A DNA stretch of 30,647 bases from Blastocatellia bacterium (GCA_003488005.1 DNND01000041.1:1-30647); one strand, 5' to 3'; shown: positions 14,437 to 22,255, numbered from the stretch's first letter. The notes: generated by a model not told the origin, from the letters alone. Made by a program: numbers and translations.

Positions 14437-15423
14437 TTACCATTTTGTTCGTATCAGTGGAATCAGACCGCCGAGTACCGGTGCCATGACCGCGATCGCT
14501 GCCCGCAGGCTTTCAGTAACGCTCAGTGCAAGGATCTTTTCCAGTTTCTCTCTTTTTGCGCACCAGCTATTCCACTTTTCATTTTGAGGAGAAGGTATGG
14601 GTAAGATTTCATCCCTCAACTTACGTCCTGTTGTTATGAGAATAGAGAACGTAGGAAGAAACACCAGGATGAGAATGAGGGTGTAATACAATCCGAAAAC
14701 CAGGACCTTCTCGGCCCCAAATTCCGCGGCGCAGGCCCCAGATGCGATTATAGCGTTGCGTTTAGCGCTCTGAGACAAAGTAACCAACCCCAACATCACT
14801 CCCAATATCGAAAGAAAATGTAACAAACTGCTTCGCAGGTTTAGATAATTTCGTACCAAATCCTGTTGCAGCTTCTCATCATGCTGCAGATCACTGGCGT
14901 GAAGGTCGACTGTGAGAATATTTCTCAAACCTATATTGACTAGAACGTTTCCAACTCCAGCCACGATGGCGACGAGGCCCCCAATATAGGTATGAAGCCT
15001 TGTCTTTAAAAGATGACGAGAGAAGTTGTAGTTTGGACAAGAAGCAGCAAAGGCGGTGGAGGCAAAAATGAGTGCTGCAAATAACACAACCCAAACAAGA
15101 AGTTCGGACTTGTATTTCCTGGCATGATGAGAAAGCGAGGTCACTACAGGCCACATGGAGCCGAGTGCAACAGCCCAAAATACGGTTTGCGCTGCTACGG
15201 CGAGCAGCCATAATTTGAACTGGGGCGTTGAGATAAATTTTTTCTCGTCGGGATTCATCAAAGGATAGTCATAAAGAAGAATGAGAACCCCAACGGCAAA
15301 TCCCGCTACACTGAGAATAGTTCCCGATAAGAAAGACGACATGCTTCGGGAAAACCGATTGGAGAGCTTCGAGATCTTCTTTTTGAGGCCCGATGTTTGT
15401 TCTAGTGTTTTAGGAGTTGACAT
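14437..15423 (-). CDS. multi-pass membrane protein of unknown function
   Basis: 328 aa from the ATG at 15423, preceded by GAGAG at about 7 bases (frame open to 15489). N-terminal 30 residues are basic and cytoplasmic. Six to seven membrane segments follow: around FLSGTILSVAGFAVGVLILL, LWLLAVAAQTVFWAVALG, LLVWVVLFAALIFASTAF, YIGGLVAIVAGVGNVLV, FLSILGVMLGLVTLS, LYYTLILILVFLPTFSILI and possibly AAIAVMAPVLGGLIPL near the C-terminus. Between the fourth and fifth is a polar, helical loop of about 40 residues (HASDLQHDEKLQQDLVRN). No family recognised. Confidence 0.72.
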   Translation of the reverse strand: MSTPKTLEQTSGLKKKISKLSNRFSRSMSSFLSGTILSVAGFAVGVLILLYDYPLMNPDEKKFISTPQFKLWLLAVAAQTVFWAVALGSMWPVVTSLSHHARKYKSELLVWVVLFAALIFASTAFAASCPNYNFSRHLLKTRLHTYIGGLVAIVAGVGNVLVNIGLRNILTVDLHASDLQHDEKLQQDLVRNYLNLRSSLLHFLSILGVMLGLVTLSQSAKRNAIIASGACAAEFGAEKVLVFGLYYTLILILVFLPTFSILITTGRKLRDEILPIPSPQNEKWNSWCAKREKLEKILALSVTESLRAAIAVMAPVLGGLIPLIRTKW

Positions 15424-15589
15424 CTTGTACTCTCGACTTTCCTTGGCTGAGGTCACTAACGAGAAACGATAGTTCTCGTGGGAATTCAATAACGCGTTTG
15501 GTCAAGGCGCCCCGCGGTATCGTTAAGTGAATTAATAAAAGGTCTCACTCGAATATGTGAGACGCAGGCGCGGGGTGGTGAGCGCCGAA

Positions 15590-15653
15590 TAGTAAATCGT
15601 GATAAGTAAATAGTTGGAACGGTGAACTGGAAACAGTGAACCGGTAACGGTAG
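15590..15653. repeat. heptamer array abutting the lipoprotein stop
   Basis: About nine degenerate 7-bp units (AGTAAAT, CGTGATA, AGTAAAT, AGTTGGA, ACGGTGAACTGG...). It runs up to the base before the TAA at 15654-15656 of the lipoprotein gene. Confidence 0.65.
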
Positions 15654-16028
15654 TTATCGTCGAGTGACCAACAAGCTACAATTTGGTCCACCCCCGCTAG
15701 CAAATGGGTTCGCCGACTTGACCTTGATTGTGTAATCGCCTACCTCAACGCTGTCCTCAATCTCAATGGATCGAGACTGACCACCCGAGATTATTGTCAT
15801 CTTCACAAAGAACGAGCTGATTGGCCGCGATTGTGCATTAGAGGAAGTCTGGTGGCCGACCGCTTCTAACTCAATTTCCAGGCCCGTGCCCGACACAGTG
15901 ACTTTGTCGTTCGACTTCATGACAAACTCTTGATCTGTTTTCACGCTTCTCGACAACAACGCACAGCCGGTGAGGAAGACTGTGATGTTCGCAATCGCAA
16001 ACAATGATTTCTTTGCGGAAGTTGTCAT
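15654..16028 (-). CDS. putative lipoprotein
   Basis: 124 aa. N-terminal signal with lipobox FLTGC (Cys at 22, giving +1 Cys), so probably membrane-anchored in the periplasm. The mature domain is beta-rich: KVTVSGTGLEIELEAVGHQT, SSFFVKMTIISGGQSRSIEI, VGDYTIKVKSANPF. No family recognised. Two extra cysteines are absent except one near the C-terminus (PNCSLL). No clear Shine-Dalgarno; a heptamer array lies just upstream of the ATG and another directly after the stop. Confidence 0.72.
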   Translation of the reverse strand: MTTSAKKSLFAIANITVFLTGCALLSRSVKTDQEFVMKSNDKVTVSGTGLEIELEAVGHQTSSNAQSRPISSFFVKMTIISGGQSRSIEIEDSVEVGDYTIKVKSANPFASGGGPNCSLLVTRR

Positions 16029-16031
16029 GTA

Positions 16032-16059
16032 TGAATCGTAAATCGTAAATCGGAAATAG
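16032..16059. repeat. heptamer array upstream of the lipoprotein start
   Basis: TGAATCG/TAAATCG/TAAATCG/GAAATAG, four 7-bp units within a few bases of the ATG at 16028, occupying the normal ribosome-site position. Confidence 0.7.
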
Positions 16060-16140
16060 AAAGCGGCTTAAAAGCCACGGGCCCAGCTTAGCTTTAAATT
16101 AATCCGGGCCCGAACCTTCATGCGAAGGAATTAGGATTGG

Positions 16141-16163
16141 GGTGATGTTCTGCAAACATCACC
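16141..16163 (-). terminator. hairpin just downstream of the subtilisin gene
   Basis: Perfect 9-bp stem GGTGATGTT-CTGCA-AACATCACC starting 10 bases after the subtilisin stop at 16173. There is no U-tract on the minus strand, so it may be a 3' stabilising hairpin rather than a classic intrinsic terminator. A second stem with GGGCCC arms lies at about 16079-16115. Confidence 0.5.
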
Positions 16164-16172
16164 AAGGTTTGC

Positions 16173-18941
16173 TTACAGCTCAGGAGCAGGGGCAGGCGCT
16201 CCTGTTCCAGCGCTATTAAAGGGCCCCAACTCTCCCTTCTGAAGCAATAGCCGCATGCGATCAAGTTCAAGCTGGAGTTTCTGCGTCTCCAGGCAAGCCT
16301 TTACCGCTTCAGCCTTTTGCTTCTCGAGTCGAATGGAAATTGCTGCTTCTCGCTGCGGTTCGCAAGAGCAACAATGTGCCAGTTCCGGATCATAGACGGT
16401 GCCGTCTGTCGGCAAGGAAATGGGCTTTGACTTTTCCACCACCTCACCAACGCGGGGCAACAAAGTCAACGTGCGTCTAACCTCGTTACGTACCGCCTCG
16501 GGCAGCCAGGCCAGATCGTCGATCGTGTGCCATTCAGCCGGTACGCCCTCCGCCACTATCCGATAAGAAATGTCGGACACTCTGGTGCTGATTGCATAGA
16601 GCTCGACGACCTTCCGGATGAAATAAGTGACAGCACGGCACTCGTTGTCATTCTGAATAATCCGCGAGGTGATGTTGGCGATATCTTTTTCCTCGTAGTT
16701 GCTAACCACGACAGAGCGCTCTGCATGCACCAGCAGTGAAGATTGTCTCACCGACTGATCAAACGATTCCGCGACCACTCCAACTCGAATCATATTGTGA
16801 TCGGTAACAGAAATCTGGCTTGAGGCGCTGCCGCTCGGCAATCCCAGAAGGCCGGCGAGCCCGCCGCCCGCGGAAACCGAACTACTGGATTTCACATCGA
16901 CAAGCCGGTCGCTCAAGGCATCGAGTCTGTTTGTTACTCGTGCTTCATGCACCGCCGAAACGTACTGCATGAAAGTTGTTTGTACTGAGAAGCGATCCGT
17001 CTCGCTGGTGATACGGCGATAGCGATCGCTGTGATAGAGCGTGACCTTCTCGCCCGGCAATAGGGTCTGGGTAAAGAGCAGCGGCCCATGTTGTTTGCCC
17101 AGCAGACAGAATTTATGTTCATAGGTAATACGAAATTCGATGAACTGCCTGGCGGACACAAAGGTAGGGTTGGGATTATCTCGTCCGAGTGGCACACGGA
17201 AGAACCGGGTCTCGTACCAATACATGCAATTGTCATCCGTGCGCCAAGGCGGATCGCAGGGACTAACACAGCATGCGTCGGGCTCGGGTAACTCGACACA
17301 ACACGGCCCGGCGTCCTTGCAAGCTTCTCCAGAAGAGCAAGCCACCAACAAAGCTCGTTCAGCGTTAATGCGGCCATAGCCCACATCATTATTCCAGGTG
17401 CCAAAAGGCTTACCTGCTGTCGCTGAGTAAACGTAGGCGCCGGCGTTGATCTTATCCGTTGTTTCCGAAATGATCTTTCGCACCTCAAGATTCGTCAGGG
17501 CCGGATTGACGCTCATGATCAAGCCGCCGAGTGCGGCAACATGAGGCGTTGCGGATGACGTGCCGTTAAAGCGCTGGTTGTAATCAGTCGGCGTATAGCC
17601 GGCAGCGCCAAGGCGGTCAGTCGTTGGTATTTCCAGACACGGCGCAACCACGTCGCAGTCAGGACCGAAGCAGGCGCCCCAAAAGCCTTCGATTGAGGTA
17701 TCGCCTACGGCCTTGCGCACGTCAGCTCGGTTAGAGCCGCCGACGCCGAGTGTGGTCGGATCAGTCGCGGGAAAGCGTGAGACATTTTGGTTTTCATTTC
17801 CGGTGGCTGCCACCAGCAGCACGTTTTTGCTTTGGCAATACTGGAGCGCCGCTTCGATGATCGAGAAGTCCCAGACCATCCATGACGGGTAAACTCCGAA
17901 ACTCATGCTTACGATGCGAGCTCCGTTGTCCGCTGCAAAGTACAGTCCTTCTGCGACTTGAGTGTCGGCAAAATTTGTCGCAATAGCCATGATCCGACAT
18001 TTGCCCGCCAAGCCCGTCACGCCCAGCGAGTTTGAGATGTGACTACCAATGATTCCCGCGCAGGCGGTGCCGTGGTTACCCACCGGCGCGCCATTGTTGG
18101 TGTGGGTAATGGTGCTGTAAGAAATCGGCCACATGTTTAGATCGGGATGGCCGAGTTCCACACCTTCGTCGAGCACGGCGACGACGATGTTTGGATCACC
18201 TTCACTGATGGGCCAGGCGCGCGGGGCGTTGATCCTTTGAAGACCCCATTGGTTGGGATAGAAGGTATCGTTTGGTATCAGGTCCGCAGTTGCCGGCGAA
18301 CACTTTCCGCGTTTGCCGCCATGAGCCGCTGCATCTCCGCAGCAGGAACAAATAGGCGAGATGTAGGGAATGTTTTCGAACTTCATTCCCCCGGCTGCCT
18401 GCGAGCCGGCCTTTTCCTTAATGCGTTCCGCAACTTCAATCGCGTTGCCGTTGGGGAGATTGATTACTGTATATGTTTTCAAAAGGTCGCTGCGCCGTTG
18501 ATCGATGGAGGCAGACTCATCGATCTCTCTCGGGTCTCCGATGGCCGCCATCAGCGAGTGACTTAACAGCAGAACCGTTGGATTGATGGCAAAGTACGAC
18601 TGCGGGCCAGGCTCCGCATTGATGGCCCGGTAAACCGGCGCGACCCATTCAATGTTTTCGTCAGAGCTGAGCTTCGTGAATGCGCTATCCGAAAGTGATT
18701 TTCCCGAAACCCAGGATAGTGTTTCGCTTTGATTGACATTGACGGGGCGCGGGTCGGGCGTTGCATCTTTAGGGCTGTCTTTGGATTTTGGTGCTTCTGT
18801 GGCCGGCGTCAACGAGTTACTGGACAATAGTGTTCGCGCTTCTTCCGGCCGTACCGGTCGTGCCCATTTTACGGCAACGACTTCCGGCACAAGCTCAGCC
18901 GGACCGAATGAGGGATGATCTAACGTTTTTTGCGGGGACAT
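16173..18941 (-). CDS. subtilisin-family (S8) protease with long C-terminal extension, no signal peptide
   Basis: 922 aa; start ATG at 18941 set by GGAGG at good spacing (the frame is open to 19022). No signal peptide or membrane segment. Residues 1-225 are a pre-domain with a cysteine cluster (CSCCGDAAAHGGKRGKC, 198-214). The S8 catalytic domain spans about 230-535: Asp258 (AVLDEG, unusual for DSG/DTG), His290 (GNHGTACAGI), oxyanion Asn382 (ATGNENQN) and Ser462 (FNGTSSATPHVAA), so all catalytic residues are present. A Cys-rich linker (536-572) follows, then a region of about 300 residues (LLFTQTLLPGEKVTLYHSDR at 621-640) that I recall from other large bacterial proteins of unknown role. The end is a helical segment (872-905) and a Pro-Ala tail. 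Localisation and target unknown. Confidence 0.9.
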   Translation of the reverse strand: MSPQKTLDHPSFGPAELVPEVVAVKWARPVRPEEARTLLSSNSLTPATEAPKSKDSPKDATPDPRPVNVNQSETLSWVSGKSLSDSAFTKLSSDENIEWVAPVYRAINAEPGPQSYFAINPTVLLLSHSLMAAIGDPREIDESASIDQRRSDLLKTYTVINLPNGNAIEVAERIKEKAGSQAAGGMKFENIPYISPICSCCGDAAAHGGKRGKCSPATADLIPNDTFYPNQWGLQRINAPRAWPISEGDPNIVVAVLDEGVELGHPDLNMWPISYSTITHTNNGAPVGNHGTACAGIIGSHISNSLGVTGLAGKCRIMAIATNFADTQVAEGLYFAADNGARIVSMSFGVYPSWMVWDFSIIEAALQYCQSKNVLLVAATGNENQNVSRFPATDPTTLGVGGSNRADVRKAVGDTSIEGFWGACFGPDCDVVAPCLEIPTTDRLGAAGYTPTDYNQRFNGTSSATPHVAALGGLIMSVNPALTNLEVRKIISETTDKINAGAYVYSATAGKPFGTWNNDVGYGRINAERALLVACSSGEACKDAGPCCVELPEPDACCVSPCDPPWRTDDNCMYWYETRFFRVPLGRDNPNPTFVSARQFIEFRITYEHKFCLLGKQHGPLLFTQTLLPGEKVTLYHSDRYRRITSETDRFSVQTTFMQYVSAVHEARVTNRLDALSDRLVDVKSSSSVSAGGGLAGLLGLPSGSASSQISVTDHNMIRVGVVAESFDQSVRQSSLLVHAERSVVVSNYEEKDIANITSRIIQNDNECRAVTYFIRKVVELYAISTRVSDISYRIVAEGVPAEWHTIDDLAWLPEAVRNEVRRTLTLLPRVGEVVEKSKPISLPTDGTVYDPELAHCCSCEPQREAAISIRLEKQKAEAVKACLETQKLQLELDRMRLLLQKGELGPFNSAGTGAPAPAPEL

Positions 18942-19177
18942 GGATTCTACCTCCGTGAGTGGTTTCGTTTGAGGTGTGGTTGCGTGGAACCGCACGAAAA
19001 CGATGAGAATGCGAGGAAACAAGCGGACTCTACGCTTCAGAGTGATTGTTTGTCAACGGGCCGGCCACTTCCAGTTTCTACTCAACGACGCCTTACCGAT
19101 AAGGACGCTCAAGGCGGACAACTGCTGCTACTGCGGCAAGAGACGGCACACAGAAAAAGTCAAAACTACGGCACTAC

Positions 19178-19330
19178 TTAGCCGCGTTTCTTTTCTGGCT
19201 TGGGAAGAAAGCCGCGCTGCTGCTGTGGCTCTTTGGCAGAGCCGGGACGTTGTTGCGGGAGCGATTGCGCGCGCTCCTGCTTGTCCTTGGCGATAGTTTC
19301 TTTCAATCGTTTTTTTGCGCGTTTGTTCAT
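19178..19330 (-). CDS. small basic protein of 50 residues
   Basis: ATG at 19330 to TAA at 19178-19180. Reads MNKRAKKRLKETIAKDKQER, then AQSLPQQRPGSAKEPQQQ and RGFLPKPEKKRG. Strongly basic N-terminal helix, Gln/Pro-rich centre and a C-terminal RGFLPKPEKKRG, a pattern I associate with small conserved acidobacterial proteins. No signal peptide. No Shine-Dalgarno: a heptamer-like stretch (TTCGTGAATCGGGAATCG) occupies the leader. A nucleic-acid-binding role is possible from charge only. Confidence 0.55.
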   Translation of the reverse strand: MNKRAKKRLKETIAKDKQERAQSLPQQRPGSAKEPQQQRGFLPKPEKKRG

Positions 19331-19367
19331 GGGTTCGTGAATCGGGAATCGTTAAATCTTGAAGGTA

Positions 19368-19426
19368 AGTGGCATAGACTTCAGTCTGTGCCGGCTCGTC
19401 AAACACAGACTAGAGTCTATGCCACT
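19368..19426. repeat. 59-bp near-perfect palindromic repeat
   Basis: Left arm 19368-19390 (AGTGGCATAGACTTCAGTCT and on) pairs with right arm 19404-19426 (CACAGACTAGAGTCTATGCC and on), 21 of 23 positions matching, around a 13-nt loop. The same long palindrome type (GTGGCATAGGCTTTAGCCTG in other genomes, from memory) is widespread in environmental bacteria. Confidence 0.75.
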
Positions 19427-19450
19427 CGTGCGCGGATGGCCTCACGACTT

Positions 19451-19478
19451 CCGGTTCTCTGTTTTCTGTTTTCTGCTT
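19451..19478. repeat. heptamer array at the stop of the small secreted protein
   Basis: CCGGTTC/TCTGTTT/TCTGTTT/TCTGCTT. The last unit overlaps the TAA (19477-19479) of the neighbouring gene. Confidence 0.75.
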
Positions 19479-19767
19479 ACGAAGTTACGTGCTTCACAAT
19501 CTTCTTGGTGGCCTTCTTGGTGCCGCGGCCAAAGTGCCGGCCGGCGCGGCCCGTGTGTCTGCCGAAATGTTTGCCCGCGCGTACCACACGACCGTGCTTG
19601 ATATCGTGACCGGCGGTCGTGCCGGCGCGTTTGACTTCGCTGCCGCTGGTTTTCATTTCGCCCTTGGCGGTGTTGTTGTTTTCCTGCGCGCCCGCTGAGA
19701 TAAGCGTGAACGACAAGATTAATCCCAAAGACATTACGGTTAACGATTGCATAATCTTCCGCTTCAT
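19477..19767 (-). CDS. small secreted basic histidine/glycine-rich protein
   Basis: 96 aa. Signal peptide of about 27 residues (LTVMSLGLILSFTLISAGAQ). The mature part is low-complexity and very basic, with a repeated turn of the type AGKHFGRHTGRAGRHFGRGT preceded by HGRVVR and followed by KKATKKIVKHVTS. AAGGAG precedes the ATG at the right distance. Similar short proteins occur in Acidobacteriota; none has a known function to me. His-rich spacing could bind metal, and the charge could bind DNA or envelope polymers, both speculative. Confidence 0.78.
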   Translation of the reverse strand: MKRKIMQSLTVMSLGLILSFTLISAGAQENNNTAKGEMKTSGSEVKRAGTTAGHDIKHGRVVRAGKHFGRHTGRAGRHFGRGTKKATKKIVKHVTS

Positions 19768-19885
19768 GTTGACTCCTTAGATAAGCTCGATCAAAACAGA
19801 TAGTCCCGGGCAATTCCGGAGAACTAACAAACTCAGGGGGCTGACAACTTAGAGGAGATAAATTGGTTGGCAGGGATTATAACCC

Positions 19886-19913
19886 GAGAACCGAGAACCG
19901 GAAATCGTAAATC
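19886..19913. repeat. heptamer array
   Basis: GAGAACC/GAGAACC/GGAAATC/GTAAATC, four units in the gap between two small minus-strand genes. Confidence 0.7.
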
Positions 19914-19966
19914 GACGGAATAAGCGCCAGCTCTTTGCCGCTCATAATCCGCGGGTCATTGCCTTT

Positions 19967-20015
19967 TCGGTTTACCGTTTCCGGTTCACGGTTCACAGTT
20001 CACGGTTTCCGGATT
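19967..20015. repeat. heptamer array running into a gene end
   Basis: TCGGTTT/ACCGTTT/CCGGTTC/ACGGTTC/ACAGTTC/ACGGTTT/CCGGATT: seven 7-bp units. The TGA of the gene ending at 19993 is inside the array, which encodes its last residues (SGNREL). Confidence 0.75.
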
Positions 20016-20208
20016 CGGCGTACGCGCCGAGCGCTTCCAGTGCGCCTTCATGCATTCGCTCGGGACGAACGTAGCGCCAGTGCTTCTCAAATTCTTCGCC
20101 GGCAAGATTCGGGTTGGCTGTTCGCTCTTTGTCCTTTAGCCAATTCTCCACCCACTGCCGAAGTTCGGGATCGTTGTTCAGCGCCGTTCGAGCGGCATGC
20201 ATGTTCAT
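19993..20208 (-). CDS. small hypothetical protein
   Basis: 71 aa from ATG at 20208 (a TTG at 20226 and an ATG at 20202 are alternatives; none has an SD). Acidic-aromatic helical sequence: ALNNDPELRQWVENWLKDKE, then EEFEKHWRYVRPERMHEG. Composition is protein-like and codon bias reasonable, but I know no family. Both ends lie on heptamer arrays: the start near a CTGTTTG-type array, the stop within a GGTTCAC-type one. Existence as a gene is moderately supported. Confidence 0.42.
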   Translation of the reverse strand: MNMHAARTALNNDPELRQWVENWLKDKERTANPNLAGEEFEKHWRYVRPERMHEGALEALGAYAESGNREL

Positions 20209-20216
20209 GGAAGAAG

Positions 20217-20244
20217 CATACAGCAAACAGCAGACAGCAAACAG
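20217..20244. repeat. heptamer array (CAAACAG type)
   Basis: CATACAG/CAAACAG/CAGACAG/CAAACAG, four 7-bp units just upstream of the small hypothetical gene. Confidence 0.7.
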
Positions 20245-20298
20245 CCGGAAGATTAGTGAATCCTAAATTGTGACAACAGGGGTTTTGTTTTCCATAGC

Positions 20299-20326
20299 GA
20301 ATCGTGAATCGTGAACCATGAACAGT
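20299..20326. repeat. heptamer array
   Basis: GAATCGT/GAATCGT/GAACCAT/GAACAGT, four units in the 20227-20556 gap, which holds only repeats. Confidence 0.7.
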
Positions 20327-20361
20327 AAGAACCATCGTGTGTCATTAGCACCGTGGTCTGA

Positions 20362-20504
20362 GCAGCTATGCTGCCTCCGGTGCGGAAAGGCTATGCCTTT
20401 CCGGCGAGCTACCTGGGAACGTCTTCGCGAGGCTTAGCCTCGCGAAGACGTGGGGGCGACTCTCGGTAAGGCACAGCCTTACCGCAAGGAAGACGGCAGA
20501 GCCG
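20362..20504. repeat. composite multi-hairpin element, copy 2
   Basis: Series of hairpins: GCAGC-TAT-GCTGC (20362-20374), GCGGAAAGGC-TAT-GCCTTTCCGG (20382-20404), a central 14-bp stem CGTCTTCGCGAGGC/GCCTCGCGAAGACG (20420-20450), CGGTAAGGC-ACA-GCCTTACCGC (20464-20485) and CGGCAGAGCCG (20494-20504). The layout is the same as at 22062. It lies downstream of the M15-like gene. Confidence 0.75.
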
Positions 20505-20556
20505 AAGACTGTCGATAGAGTGATCAATTCAAGGAGTTTGGATTGGGTGCCGCGCC

Positions 20557-21912
20557 TCAACGTTTGCGGCGGCCGCGGCCGGATCTTTGCATCTTGCCCT
20601 TTGCGGCGGCAGATTTCTTCTGCGCGTGGTGTGCTTCTCTTGAGCTTTGCGCGCCGTGAGATTTGGCGAGCTTTGCCGTGCGCGTGTCGCTGACCTTCAC
20701 GGGTGCCTTCGCTGCCTTACCAGATCGAACCTCTCCTAAAGCGCTGCTGATAAATCCTTCGTCCGGACGCGCGCCACCGACGAACGCGAAGACGTGATAA
20801 TGATCGCGATTCTCGCGCAGCACTTCGATGCGTCCTTCATCTTTTAGTCGCGCGAGTTCCGACATCACCTGCGCCTGCTCGGCAGCGGTCATGTAATGGT
20901 AAAGAATGTCGAAGGCCAAACCCGTCGAGTGTGGCGGCGTTTCGATGCGCGTCGCATTCGGGTTTGTTTTACTGAGACCCAGTTGATACTCGTCCGGGCG
21001 CACCAGCGACGTTAATGGCAACGGCCTGGCAAACTTCTCGTGATACGAGGCGGCAATCTCTTCCAGAACTTTCAGTGCTTCCGGCCGCATCGAGCTGAGC
21101 ATGCGCACCTTCAATTGCCTGCGCGCGCCGGCTTCACTCAAGTCAAAAGCACCGCCAATTAGTTTGCTCCCCAGTTGCTGAAGCGTTTCATAGTCTGAGA
21201 ACAGGCCTTGTCGTGTATCCGCGTTTCCGTAAGACCGTTCGAGTTGCGCTTTATCGTCTCGATTCCCTTTTACTTCCTTTTGCAGTCCGGCGATCTGTGT
21301 TTGCAGCTTGGCGCGTTGCGAACGATCTCGCCTTTTCAGAACACGGACTTGCTGTTGCAAACTTGTGAGCTGTTTGTCCCAACCCGCCTGCGACGACGCC
21401 AGCCGCTCGTATTCGCGCCGCAGCCCGGCTTCGTTGTACAGCTTGATGCTCTTGCCGTTTTCGAAACGGGTGAACGGTCCGCTGTCCGCGCTGCCACCGA
21501 CGCCGAACAGAATGTAATTCTCACTGGCGGGCTGAACCTGCACCAGTTCGCCGCGATCAATCATTCGAGCGAGTTCAACAAAATCCTGCGGCGTATCGAC
21601 ATGATGCTCGTTTACCTCAGCCACCTGGGTCGCGAGAAATCGGCGCGTATCGCTGTAATGGCGAAGTTGCGAAGGCGTTTCGATCTTTGCCTGCTTACCG
21701 ATGGGCTCGCCACGATCTTCCTTGACCTTTTCAACGGCGGCTGTCCAGGGATTTATTTCAGCGGCGCGAGCGGTGGCCGGCAACAGAGCGATGAGACTGC
21801 GCAGATTGCCCGACCCGCGCCGTTTCCATACAGGAACCAGAACGAGGGCCGCAATGACGATGAAAAATATTAGGTTTCCCAGGAATAGGAAGGACTGTTT
21901 TCTAAGTTTCAA
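20557..21912 (-). CDS. M15-like zinc peptidase, DUF5715-type, membrane-anchored
   Basis: 451 aa from a TTG start backed by AGGGGAAG (no ATG fits). N-terminal anchor at 8-29 (FLFLGNLIFFIVIAALVLVPV), then a periplasmic part. Residues 160-230 form a coiled coil (QLTSLQQQVRVLKRRDRSQR). The C-terminal domain shows an M15/LAS-type zinc site: H328 and D335 (HSTGLAFD) and HxH 371-373 (RDHYHVF), with R305 (SLVRPDEYQ) as expected. Likely a D,D- or D,L-carboxypeptidase acting on peptidoglycan peptides. The tail is Lys/Ala-rich and basic. It follows the CHAT gene on the same strand, but 343 bp of repeats separate them. Confidence 0.85.
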   Translation of the reverse strand: MKLRKQSFLFLGNLIFFIVIAALVLVPVWKRRGSGNLRSLIALLPATARAAEINPWTAAVEKVKEDRGEPIGKQAKIETPSQLRHYSDTRRFLATQVAEVNEHHVDTPQDFVELARMIDRGELVQVQPASENYILFGVGGSADSGPFTRFENGKSIKLYNEAGLRREYERLASSQAGWDKQLTSLQQQVRVLKRRDRSQRAKLQTQIAGLQKEVKGNRDDKAQLERSYGNADTRQGLFSDYETLQQLGSKLIGGAFDLSEAGARRQLKVRMLSSMRPEALKVLEEIAASYHEKFARPLPLTSLVRPDEYQLGLSKTNPNATRIETPPHSTGLAFDILYHYMTAAEQAQVMSELARLKDEGRIEVLRENRDHYHVFAFVGGARPDEGFISSALGEVRSGKAAKAPVKVSDTRTAKLAKSHGAQSSREAHHAQKKSAAAKGKMQRSGRGRRKR

Positions 21913-21994
21913 TGCTACTTCCCCTTGCCCGTTCGAACTACCGCGCTGCTATAGAGATGCGATTGGGCTGGGAAAGTATGCTTGTGAGGCGCGG

Positions 21995-22022
21995 GTAAAT
22001 GGTGAATGGTAAATGGTGAATC
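21995..22022. repeat. heptamer array
   Basis: GTAAATG/GTGAATG/GTAAATG/GTGAATC, four 7-bp units between the CHAT and M15-like genes. Confidence 0.75.
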
Positions 22023-22061
22023 GTGGGAACGAATGAGCAGTCACAAACAATGAGGCTCTGA

Positions 22062-22206
22062 GCAGCTATGCTGCCTTCCTTGCGGAAAGGCTATGCCTTT
22101 CCGGCCGGTCTCCTTGGAAGGACTTCGCGAGGCCCAGCCTCGCGAAGGTTCTTTGGATACATCGCCGGTAAGGCAGAGCCTTACCGCACGGAAGTCGGCA
22201 AAGCCG
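22062..22206. repeat. composite multi-hairpin element, copy 3
   Basis: GCAGC-TAT-GCTGC (22062-22074), GCGGAAAGGC-TAT-GCCTTTCCGG (22082-22104), central CTTCGCGAGGC/GCCTCGCGAAG (22123-22147), CCGGTAAGGC-AGA-GCCTTACCGCACGG (22165-22191), CGGCAAAGCCG (22196-22206). Colinear with the copy at 20362, about 1.7 kb away, flanking the M15-like gene. Confidence 0.75.
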
Positions 22207-22220
22207 CAAGTCCTCCGGCC

Positions 22221-22255
22221 TACGATTCACGATTTACGATTCACGATTTACGACT
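22221..22255. repeat. heptamer array abutting the CHAT gene stop
   Basis: TACGATT/CACGATT/TACGATT/CACGATT/TACGACT: five units ending at the base before the CHAT TGA (22256-22258). Confidence 0.8.

Noticed and set aside
20366..20560. 64-aa minus-strand frame between the small genes
   Set aside because: It lies over the multi-hairpin element and has no ribosome site or recognisable protein.
21208..21873. 221-aa plus-strand frame opposite the M15-like gene
   Set aside because: The minus strand has an anchor, coiled coil and zinc motifs; the plus frame is an antisense shadow.
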